Below are positions 56,244-64,000 of a stretch of DNA of 64,000 nucleotides, in pieces. Numbering within the stretch: the stretch's first letter is position 1; the number at the start of each line of letters is the position of its first letter. The DNA is from Paraburkholderia guartelaensis (GTDB taxonomy: Bacteria > Pseudomonadota > Gammaproteobacteria > Burkholderiales > Burkholderiaceae), in contig NZ_SMOD01000009.1 in the NCBI RefSeq assembly GCF_004353905.1, positions 62,001-126,000 of the forward strand. Direction: 5' to 3'. A model generated the notes under the pieces. It searched no databases. It was not told where the DNA came from and worked only from the letters and a program-made list of their open reading frames with translations. Made by a program: the position numbers and the translations under genes.

Positions 56244-57125
56244 ATGGCTGGAATGAAGGAAATTCGCGGCAAGATCAAGAGCGTGCAAAACACGCGCAAG
56301 ATCACCAAGGCGATGGAAATGGTCGCGGCGTCGAAAATGCGCCGTGCCCAGGAGCGCATGCGCGCCGCCCGCCCGTATGCCGACAAGGTCCGCGACATCG
56401 CTGCGCACATGAGCCGTGCGAACCCCGAGTACCGCCACCCGTTCATGGTGGAAACCACCGGTGCGAAGGTCGCAGGCGTGATTCTCGTCACGACCGACAA
56501 GGGTCTGTGCGGCGGGATGAACACCAACGTGCTGCGCGCGACGCTGCAGAAGTTCAAGGAGCTGGAAGCATCCGGCACGACGATCGAAGCAACTGCGATC
56601 GGCAGCAAGGGCCTCGGTTTCCTGAACCGTCTGCGCGCGAAGGTCGTCTCGAACGTTGTGCAACTCGGCGACACGCCGCATCTCGAAAAGCTGATCGGCG
56701 CGATCAAGGTGCAGCTCGACCAGTACTCGGAAGGCAAGCTTTCCGCCGTGTACCTCGCGTACACGCGCTTCGTCAACACGATGAAGCAGGAGCCTGTGAT
56801 CGAGCAACTGCTGCCGCTGTCGGCCGAGCGTCTCGAAGCGAATGACGACGGCACGACGCCGAAGTCGGCGTGGGACTACATCTACGAGCCGGACGCGCAA
56901 ACCGTCGTGGACGAACTGCTGGTGCGCTATGTCGAAGCCCTGGTCTATCAGGCCGTGGCGGAAAACATGGCTTCGGAGCAGTCGGCACGTATGGTGGCGA
57001 TGAAGGCGGCGTCGGACAACGCGAAAACGGTCATCAACGAACTGCAGCTCTCGTACAACAAGAGCCGCCAGGCCGCGATTACGAAGGAACTTTCGGAAAT
57101 CGTCGGCGGCGCAGCAGCCGTCTGA
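56244..57125 (+). CDS. atpG: F-type ATP synthase subunit gamma
   Basis: 293 residues. Gamma is the rotating central shaft. Terminal coiled-coil segments are visible: [32 protein letters not shown] at the N terminus and [41 protein letters not shown] at the C terminus. The central domain contains [15 protein letters not shown]. Confidence 0.98.
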   Translation: MAGMKEIRGKIKSVQNTRKITKAMEMVAASKMRRAQERMRAARPYADKVRDIAAHMSRANPEYRHPFMVETTGAKVAGVILVTTDKGLCGGMNTNVLRATLQKFKELEASGTTIEATAIGSKGLGFLNRLRAKVVSNVVQLGDTPHLEKLIGAIKVQLDQYSEGKLSAVYLAYTRFVNTMKQEPVIEQLLPLSAERLEANDDGTTPKSAWDYIYEPDAQTVVDELLVRYVEALVYQAVAENMASEQSARMVAMKAASDNAKTVINELQLSYNKSRQAAITKELSEIVGGAAAV

Positions 57126-57159
57126 TCGTGCGCCAGGCGCGAACCGATTGCGAAACCGC

Positions 57160-57176
57160 GCCGGTGTGAAACCGGT
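57160..57176 (+). other. Short hairpin in the atpG-atpD gap
   Basis: CCGGT / ACCGG with an additional G-T pair and a 5-nt loop. The weakest of the atp intercistronic hairpins. Confidence 0.4.
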
Positions 57177-57186
57177 GAGCGAGTGA

Positions 57187-58608
<1,422 letters not shown>

Positions 58609-58625
58609 GGGTTAGTTGCCGAAGT

Positions 58626-58651
58626 GCGGATAGGTCACGCGACTTATCCGC
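58626..58651 (+). other. Hairpin in the atpD-atpC gap
   Basis: An 11-bp stem GCGGATAGGTC / GACTTATCCGC (one G-T wobble) with a 4-nt loop, 18 nt after the atpD stop. Confidence 0.65.
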
Positions 58652-58687
58652 CACAGCAGCCAATTAATCCCCAAGGAGTCGACACAT

Positions 58688-59113
58688 ATGGCAGCAACCA
58701 TCAAGGTAGACGTCGTCAGCGCCGAAGAGAGCATCTTCGACGGCCAGGCGAAGTTCGTCGCGCTTCCGGGCGAGGCGGGCGAGCTGGGCATTCTGCCGGG
58801 CCACACGCCGCTCATCACGCGTATTCGTCCGGGTGCTGTGCGCATCGTGGCGGAAGACGGCGGTGAAGAGTTCGTGTTCGTCGCAGGCGGCATTCTCGAA
58901 GTGCAGCCGGGCGCCGTCACGGTGCTCGCCGACACCGCGATCCGCGGCAAGGATCTCGACGAGGCGAAGGCCACGGAAGCGCGTAAGCGCGCTGAAGAGA
59001 CGCTGCAGAACGCCGGCTCGAACCTCGAGTACGCCACTGCTCAGGCCGAACTGGCCTACGCGGTCGCGCAGCTCGCGGCGATCCAGCGCCTGCGCAAGAT
59101 GAACCAGCACTAA
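58688..59113 (+). CDS. atpC: F-type ATP synthase subunit epsilon
   Basis: 141 residues. Epsilon is the F1 inhibitory shaft subunit. The N-terminal beta domain includes [40 protein letters not shown]. The C-terminal helical hairpin (about 90-141) can extend to block rotation. AAGGAG precedes the ATG. It is the last gene of the operon. Confidence 0.97.
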   Translation: MAATIKVDVVSAEESIFDGQAKFVALPGEAGELGILPGHTPLITRIRPGAVRIVAEDGGEEFVFVAGGILEVQPGAVTVLADTAIRGKDLDEAKATEARKRAEETLQNAGSNLEYATAQAELAYAVAQLAAIQRLRKMNQH

Positions 59114-59156
59114 TTGGTTCTCGTACGCGCGCCCTCGTGGCGCTGCGTTCGAAGCG

Positions 59157-59187
59157 AAAAGGGCTCCCCATCCGGGGAGCCCTTTTT
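59157..59187 (+). terminator. Terminator of the atp operon
   Basis: A perfect 9-bp stem GGGCTCCCC / GGGGAGCCC with a 4-nt loop is followed by TTTTT and preceded by AAAA. Confidence 0.93.
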
Positions 59188-59445
59188 GCATTTGTGCGCC
59201 GGTGAGCGGGCACGGCCCAATGGCACCGCGATGAAAAACGCGGCATAAATGCCGTGAGCCGCGGAGGTCGACAAAAACGCTCTGACATACTTGACGTTTA
59301 CGGAAAGGTAATGCCAAATCATGCGTTCGCAGCCGGCCCAGACCCTGCGGGTAAGACTTGATGCCGCCCCCAGTAAAGCCGGTGGCACAATGGTTTTCAA
59401 ATTCATTTCAAACGCGGGAGTGACGCTCCCCAGGAGACAGCCATC

Positions 59446-61206
59446 ATGGCAATCGACGCAGCAGGCGCGCGCGCCGCGCCCGGTGTACATGAGCCGCTCA
59501 TCGCGCCGAAAGACGGGCTTTCCTACGTGCGAGGCACGACCGACGTGCCGCTCAGCGACGCGACCCTCGGCACGTTCCTGCAGGAGACCGCGAACCGCTT
59601 CCCCGAGCGGCCTGCCGTGGTGTTCCGCGAGCAGGGCATCCGCTGGAACTGGCGCGAGTTCGCCGCCGAAGTGGACGTGCTCGCAGCCGGTTTCACCGAG
59701 CTAGGCATCGTCAAGGGGGATCGCGTTGGCATCTGGTCGCCCAATCGCGTCGAATGGCTTCTAACCCAGTTTGCGACCGCGCGTATCGGAGCGGTGCTCG
59801 TCAACATCAATCCCGCCTATCGTCTCGCCGAACTCGAATACGCGCTGAACAAGGTCGGCTGCAAGGCGATCGTCTCGGCGGAGAGCTTCAAGACCTCGAA
59901 GTATCTGGAGATGCTGCAGGCGCTTGCGCCCGAGCTTGCGAGCGCTACGCCCGGCCAGTTGCAGGCTGCACGCCTGCCCGATCTGCGAGCGGTCGTGCGC
60001 ATGTGCGACACGGCCACGGCCGGCATGCTCTGCTTCAGCGAACTCGTGGAGATGGGCCGCGAGCGGATTGCCCGCGACGGCACGGCATGGCTCGACGCCA
60101 TCAACGCGACGCTATCGCCCGACGACGCCATCAACATCCAGTTCACGAGCGGTACGACCGGCAATCCGAAGGGCGCGACGCTCACGCACCGCAACGTGCT
60201 CAACAACGGGCGTTTCATCGCCCAGGCGATGCGCCTCACCGAAGAAGACTCGCTCTGCATTCCGGTGCCGCTCTATCACTGCTTCGGCATGGTGCTCGCG
60301 GTGCTCGCGTGCGTATCCGTGGGCGCGAACATGGTGTTCCCCGGCGAGGCGTTCGATCCGCGCGCGACGCTCGAAGCCGTCTCGGAAGAGGGCTGCACGG
60401 CATTGCACGGCGTGCCTACGATGTTCATCGCGGAACTCGATCATCCGGAGTTCGCGCGCTTCGATCTTTCGAAGCTGCGCACGGGCATCATGGCCGGCTC
60501 GCCGTGCCCGATCGAGACGATGAAGCGCGTGGTCTCGAAGATGCATCTCGCCGAAATCACGATCGCCTACGGCATGACGGAAACGAGCCCGGTGTCGTTC
60601 CAGAGTTCGACCACCGACCCGCTCGACAAGCGCACGACCACCGTGGGCCGCATCCAGCCGCATCTCGAAGTGAAGATCGTCGACGCACTCGGCAATACCG
60701 TGCCCGTGGGCGAAACGGGCGAGCTGTGTACGAAAGGCTATTCGGTGATGCAGGGCTATTGGGGCGACGCTGAAAAGACGGCTGAGTCGATCGTCGATGG
60801 CTGGATGCACACGGGCGATCTCGCGACGATCGACGCCGAAGGCTACTGCAATATCGTTGGCCGCCTCAAGGACATGCTCATTCGCGGCGGCGAGAACATC
60901 TACCCGCGAGAGATCGAAGAGTTTCTGTTCCGCCATCCGAAGGTGCAGTCCGCCCAGGTGTTCGGTGTGCCCGATGCGAAGTACGGCGAGGAAGTGTGCG
61001 CGTGGATCGTGCTGCGTCCGGGCGAAGTTTCAACGGCGGAGGAGATTCAGGCGTTCTGCCAGGGGCAAATTGCCCACTACAAGATCCCGAAGTACATCCG
61101 CTTTGTCGACGAACTGCCGATGACCGTGACAGGCAAAGTGCAGAAGTTCGTGATGCGCGCGCGCATGATCGACGAACTCAAGATCAACGAGCAGAAGACG
61201 GCTTGA
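59446..61206 (+). CDS. Fatty-acyl-CoA synthetase-like AMP-binding enzyme
   Basis: 586 residues. This is an ATP-dependent acyl-CoA ligase of the ANL superfamily. The AMP-binding P-loop is [18 protein letters not shown] (about 230-248). A5 is YGMTETSP, A7/A8 is [39 protein letters not shown], and A10 is [13 protein letters not shown] with the catalytic Lys. It most resembles medium/long-chain acyl-CoA synthetases (AcsF/FadK-like). The substrate is not determinable here. CAGGAGAC precedes the ATG. Confidence 0.92.
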   Translation: MAIDAAGARAAPGVHEPLIAPKDGLSYVRGTTDVPLSDATLGTFLQETANRFPERPAVVFREQGIRWNWREFAAEVDVLAAGFTELGIVKGDRVGIWSPNRVEWLLTQFATARIGAVLVNINPAYRLAELEYALNKVGCKAIVSAESFKTSKYLEMLQALAPELASATPGQLQAARLPDLRAVVRMCDTATAGMLCFSELVEMGRERIARDGTAWLDAINATLSPDDAINIQFTSGTTGNPKGATLTHRNVLNNGRFIAQAMRLTEEDSLCIPVPLYHCFGMVLAVLACVSVGANMVFPGEAFDPRATLEAVSEEGCTALHGVPTMFIAELDHPEFARFDLSKLRTGIMAGSPCPIETMKRVVSKMHLAEITIAYGMTETSPVSFQSSTTDPLDKRTTTVGRIQPHLEVKIVDALGNTVPVGETGELCTKGYSVMQGYWGDAEKTAESIVDGWMHTGDLATIDAEGYCNIVGRLKDMLIRGGENIYPREIEEFLFRHPKVQSAQVFGVPDAKYGEEVCAWIVLRPGEVSTAEEIQAFCQGQIAHYKIPKYIRFVDELPMTVTGKVQKFVMRARMIDELKINEQKTA

Positions 61207-61362
61207 TACGCGGTTTGATGCAATGCCGCGGCGAGCGATTTAAGGCGCCGCGGCAGCTTTTCAGCGCGCGCAAAAATAGTCGGGAAACCGAACGATTTCC
61301 TGGCGGTGGAGGGAGTGGGTGAACAACGGTGCCTGGTGAATAACGAAACGTACAGGCGAAAA

Positions 61363-61600
61363 AAAAGCGGGCCTGGAGCCCGCTAAAAACCACACGCTAC
61401 GGGGTTAGCGCGAGGAGACCAAAGGAGGAGCCGGGTCATGAAACGTCTACGACGCCGGTCACGGCTCCAACAAGGATGCCCCTCGAGAGGGCTTCGGCGT
61501 AGGGCCGACCGGCTGGTGTTTTGTGTCCGCTCACACTGGCACCGCGCCACATCCGTGTTGAAACCGTTGAAGGCATTGTGGGCGAATTAAGATAGGTTCG
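61363..61600 (-). ncRNA. Possible minus-strand small RNA with intrinsic terminator
   Basis: A minus-strand terminator (AGCGGGC / GCCCGCT stem then eight T) at 61363-61385 has no minus-strand gene directly upstream: the nearest stop (pheC) is 565 nt away, with other hairpins between. The intervening sequence folds well, for example GGAGCCG / CGGCTCC around 61426-61470. The 5' end is a guess. Confidence 0.3.
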
Positions 61601-61759
61601 CGGTAACAAAGTGTTTCAGGTTGTAACGCCCGTCAGATAAGGCTCTGCGGCTCTTTTTGCCATCCTGAGCGTTTCGCGGAAGTCATTTTTACCGCTATTT
61701 TTCGAGCCTGTCTGACAGCCTTAATCGCAACTCGCGCGCGAGGATTCGAATTGCATGAA

Positions 61760-61785
61760 GGAAGGCCCATGGCATGGGCCTTTTA
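61760..61785. terminator. Bidirectional terminator-like hairpin
   Basis: AAGGCCCATG / CATGGGCCTT is a perfect 10-bp stem with TTTT on the plus-strand side and a weaker T-rich side on the minus strand. Confidence 0.6.
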
Positions 61786-61818
61786 CGCGCGATGCGCACG
61801 GTACAGAATTACCGGGTG

Positions 61819-61854
61819 CGCACATGCGCAATGCGTCGGCATTGCGCATGTGCG
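61819..61854 (-). other. 16-bp perfect hairpin downstream of pheC
   Basis: Arms 61819-61834 and 61839-61854 pair perfectly around a 4-nt loop (GTCG), about 95 nt past the pheC stop. There is no T tract. A likely 3'-end stabiliser or pause structure. Confidence 0.65.
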
Positions 61855-61949
61855 TGAAATGCAAACTTTGCGTGCCTCGTGTGACCCCATGTTCTGCAAC
61901 TCATCGTAGCAATTCGAAGGGCCATAACAATGCGGCGCGCTTCAACGCC

Positions 61950-62762
61950 TCACTTGAGCCACTTGTCGGAGATTGCCTGATATTCGCCGCTCGCGCGCGC
62001 AAGGTGCAGCCACTGATCGACATACTGCTGGAACACCACGTCGCCGCGCGGCACCATCCACGCTTTTTCGCCGTACTGGAAGGGCTTGTCGGGGTGCACC
62101 GAGCAGAGGCCCGGGTTGAGCTTCTGCTGCAGCATGGTCTCGGAGGCGTCGGTCACCATCACGTCGGCCTTGCCCGCGAGAATCTGTTTGAAGATCGTCA
62201 CGTTGTCCGGATACATGATGAGATTCGCATTCGGCAAGAACTGCTTCGCGAAGCGCTCGTTCGTGCCGCCCGGATTCATGATCACACGCACCGAAGGCTG
62301 GTTGATCTGCTCAATGGTCTGGTACTTCTTGACGTCCGCGCATCGCACGATCGGCGTCTTGCCGTCGACTTGATAAGCCTCGGTGAAGAACGCGCGCTTC
62401 TGGCGCTCGAGCGTCGTGGAGACGCCGCCCACCGCAACGTCGCACTTCGCGAGGAAGTCGTTCATGAGGTTCGACCATGACGTCTTCACGAACTCGGCCT
62501 TCACGCCCAGCGACTTCGCAAGCGACTGAGTCATATCGATGTCGATGCCTTCGAACGTGCCGTCCTGCCTGTAGAACGAGTAGGGCTTGTAGTCGCCCGT
62601 CGTGCAGGCGCGCAGCGTGCCGCGCGCGATGATTTCGTCGAGGCGCGAAGGGGCGGTGGCGGTCTGCGCACCGTTGGCGGGGGTACCGGCGGACTGGCTT
62701 GTGGCGCACGCGCTCAGCAAAGCGGCGCTAACGATCGTCAGGCCGAGGGCGGCTTTTTTCAT
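61950..62762 (-). CDS. pheC: PheC-like cyclohexadienyl dehydratase, probable lipoprotein
   Basis: 270 residues. It has the fold of amino-acid-binding periplasmic proteins, but its diagnostic stretches match what I recall of PheC, a periplasmic prephenate/arogenate dehydratase: TTGDYKPYSFY, KTSWSNLMNDF, DGKTPIVRC, NPGGTNERFAKQFL, YPDNVTIFKQILAGKADVMVTDA and YVDQWLHLA. PheC converts prephenate to phenylpyruvate and arogenate to phenylalanine. The signal peptide ends in LLSAC, a lipobox, so Cys19 would be acylated and the enzyme tethered to a membrane. There is no adjacent transporter gene, which favours an enzyme over a transport component. The main alternative is a polar amino-acid ABC binding protein. 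Confidence 0.75.
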   Translation of the reverse strand: MKKAALGLTIVSAALLSACATSQSAGTPANGAQTATAPSRLDEIIARGTLRACTTGDYKPYSFYRQDGTFEGIDIDMTQSLAKSLGVKAEFVKTSWSNLMNDFLAKCDVAVGGVSTTLERQKRAFFTEAYQVDGKTPIVRCADVKKYQTIEQINQPSVRVIMNPGGTNERFAKQFLPNANLIMYPDNVTIFKQILAGKADVMVTDASETMLQQKLNPGLCSVHPDKPFQYGEKAWMVPRGDVVFQQYVDQWLHLARASGEYQAISDKWLK

Positions 62763-62987
62763 CGTGTCTCCAGATCTGGTTTTGATTGATGTAATGTTTT
62801 GGAAAGCCGTCCGATGATAGTCCTCGCGTCCGCGGCCGTTAAGCGCGGACTTACCTGGGTAGTCAGGACCTATACTTCAGTGGCATTGCGCTTTCTGATC
62901 CCGCCCATCAGCGGCATGACGCGGCGGCCGCTCCGGTAAAATGGCCGCTTGCTTCCGAACCTTGGCGCGACTTCGCGCATCCAGCAC

Positions 62988-64000
62988 GTGGCCCACACTC
63001 TCCTGAACGACACCTTCCTGCGCGCGCTGCTGCGCCAGCCGACCGAGTACACGCCGATCTGGCTGATGCGCCAGGCAGGCCGCTATCTGCCGGAGTACAA
63101 CGCCACGCGCAGCCGCGCGGGCAGTTTCCTCGGCCTCGCGAAGAATCCCGATTACGCGACTGAGGTCACGCTGCAACCGCTCGAGCGCTATCCGCTCGAC
63201 GCCGCGATCCTGTTCTCCGACATCCTCACGATTCCGGATGCGATGGGCCTCGGGCTCTCGTTCCAGGTGGGTGAAGGGCCGAAGTTCGCGCACCCCGTGC
63301 GCACCGAAGAAGACGTGGCGCGGCTCGCCGTGCCGGATATCGGCGCGACGCTCGGCTACGTGACCGACGCCGTGCGCGAAATTCGCCGTGCGCTCACCAA
63401 TGCAGAAGGGCGCCAGCGCGTGCCGCTGATCGGCTTTTCGGGCAGCCCGTGGACGCTCGCCTGCTACATGGTCGAGGGCGGCGGCTCGGACGACTTCCGC
63501 ACGGTGAAGTCGATGCTGTACGCGCGCCCGGATCTCATGCAGCGCATTCTCGAAGTCAACGCGCAGGCGGTGGCGGCCTATCTGAACGCACAGATCGAAG
63601 CGGGTGCGCAGGCCGTGATGATCTTCGACACCTGGGGCGGCGCACTCGCGGACGGCGCGTACCAGCGCTTCTCGCTGGCCTACATCGCGCAGGTGGTGGC
63701 GCAGCTCAAGCGCGAGCACGACGGCGAGCGCGTGCCGGTGATCACGTTCACGAAGGGCGGCGGCCTCTGGCTCGATGAAATCGCGAATACGGGCGTGGAC
63801 GCAGTCGGCCTCGACTGGACCGTCAATCTCGGCCGAGCGCGCGAACGCGTGGGTGAGCGCGTGGCGCTCCAGGGCAACCTCGACCCCACGGTGCTGTTCG
63901 CTTCGCCGGCTGCGATTCGCGAGCAGGCGCGCGCGGTACTGGACAGCTTTGGCGCGCACCCCGGTCACGTGTTCAATCTCGGCCACGGCATTTCGCAGTT
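62988..64000 (+). CDS. hemE: Uroporphyrinogen decarboxylase (3' end cut by window edge)
   Basis: 337 codons are visible to the edge. HemE decarboxylates uroporphyrinogen III to coproporphyrinogen III in heme synthesis. The start is GTG ([17 protein letters not shown]), which fits the family's N terminus; no ATG is nearby. Signatures are [15 protein letters not shown] (signature 1, substrate Arg residues), [14 protein letters not shown] (catalytic Asp), [17 protein letters not shown] (signature 2), and FDTWGGAL. The divergent spacer from pheC (62763-62987) has a TATACT at 62871 that may be part of the hemE promoter. Confidence 0.95.
   Translation, partial: MAHTLLNDTFLRALLRQPTEYTPIWLMRQAGRYLPEYNATRSRAGSFLGLAKNPDYATEVTLQPLERYPLDAAILFSDILTIPDAMGLGLSFQVGEGPKFAHPVRTEEDVARLAVPDIGATLGYVTDAVREIRRALTNAEGRQRVPLIGFSGSPWTLACYMVEGGGSDDFRTVKSMLYARPDLMQRILEVNAQAVAAYLNAQIEAGAQAVMIFDTWGGALADGAYQRFSLAYIAQVVAQLKREHDGERVPVITFTKGGGLWLDEIANTGVDAVGLDWTVNLGRARERVGERVALQGNLDPTVLFASPAAIREQARAVLDSFGAHPGHVFNLGHGISQ

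Larger units (their letters stand above)
61207..61949. other. Structured intergenic region before pheC
   Basis: This 743-nt stretch has no recognised protein gene. It has a minus-strand terminator (61363-61385), a strongly structured part (61400-61560), a bidirectional hairpin (61762-61782) and a 16-bp perfect hairpin (61819-61854). On the plus strand an AGGAGG-preceded ATG opens a basic 50-codon frame (61438-61590), and an antisense 46-codon frame overlaps it; neither is recognised. Confidence 0.5.

Overview
This window is core chromosomal DNA of a Burkholderia-type betaproteobacterium (Burkholderia/Paraburkholderia sensu lato, probably chromosome 1). The evidence is its GC-rich composition, the strong C/G third-position codon bias, and a gene content and order I recognise from that group: a gsp cluster with a divergent gspC, mnmC next to an HU gene, and mnmG-rsmG-parA-parB followed by the atp operon. 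I see no prophage, insertion sequence, CRISPR array, tRNA, rRNA or recognisable defence island. The gene content is mostly ordinary; the more interesting signals are in small sites and RNA-scale structures.

Left part (1-12.6 kb): a type II secretion cluster on the minus strand (gspD-E-F, then gspG-H-I-J-K-L, with L cut by the window edge). gspC is inserted in the opposite orientation between gspF and gspG. A small exported lytic transglycosylase, a COG0523 metal-chaperone GTPase and an HU protein follow.

Origin-like part (12.6-19.2 kb): mnmC, a CPA2-type antiporter and a YbdK-type carboxylate-amine ligase are separated by two long gene-poor stretches carrying DnaA-box clusters (15055-15261 and 18581-18901). 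These are my candidates for the replication origin. The partition locus lies 30 kb to the right: two perfect parS sites (one forming the stem of an intrinsic terminator, one inside mnmG) followed by parA and parB.

Middle part (19.2-33 kb): regulators and single enzymes. These are a MarR protein with a cysteine cluster, a class I amidotransferase, an OYE-family oxidoreductase, a bacterial SET-domain protein, a TctDE-like two-component pair, a DUF3717-type protein, phenylalanine hydroxylase (phhA, phhB) with a divergent Lrp-type regulator, a CYTH protein, and a LysR gene divergent from mmsA plus a GMC oxidoreductase.

Transport part (33-45.3 kb): two complete branched-chain-amino-acid-type ABC importers on the plus strand. 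The first (livG-livF-livK-livH-livM) has an ATPase whose Walker A lysine is arginine. The second has two tandem paralogous binding-protein genes with unusual leaders, a permease, a permease-ATPase fusion and a second ATPase.

Right part (45.5-64 kb): mnmG, rsmG, parA, parB, an anion-permease-like protein, the full atpIBEFHAGDC operon (with hairpins in nearly every intercistronic gap), an acyl-CoA ligase, a minus-strand PheC-like cyclohexadienyl dehydratase that appears to be a lipoprotein, and the start of hemE, cut by the right edge.
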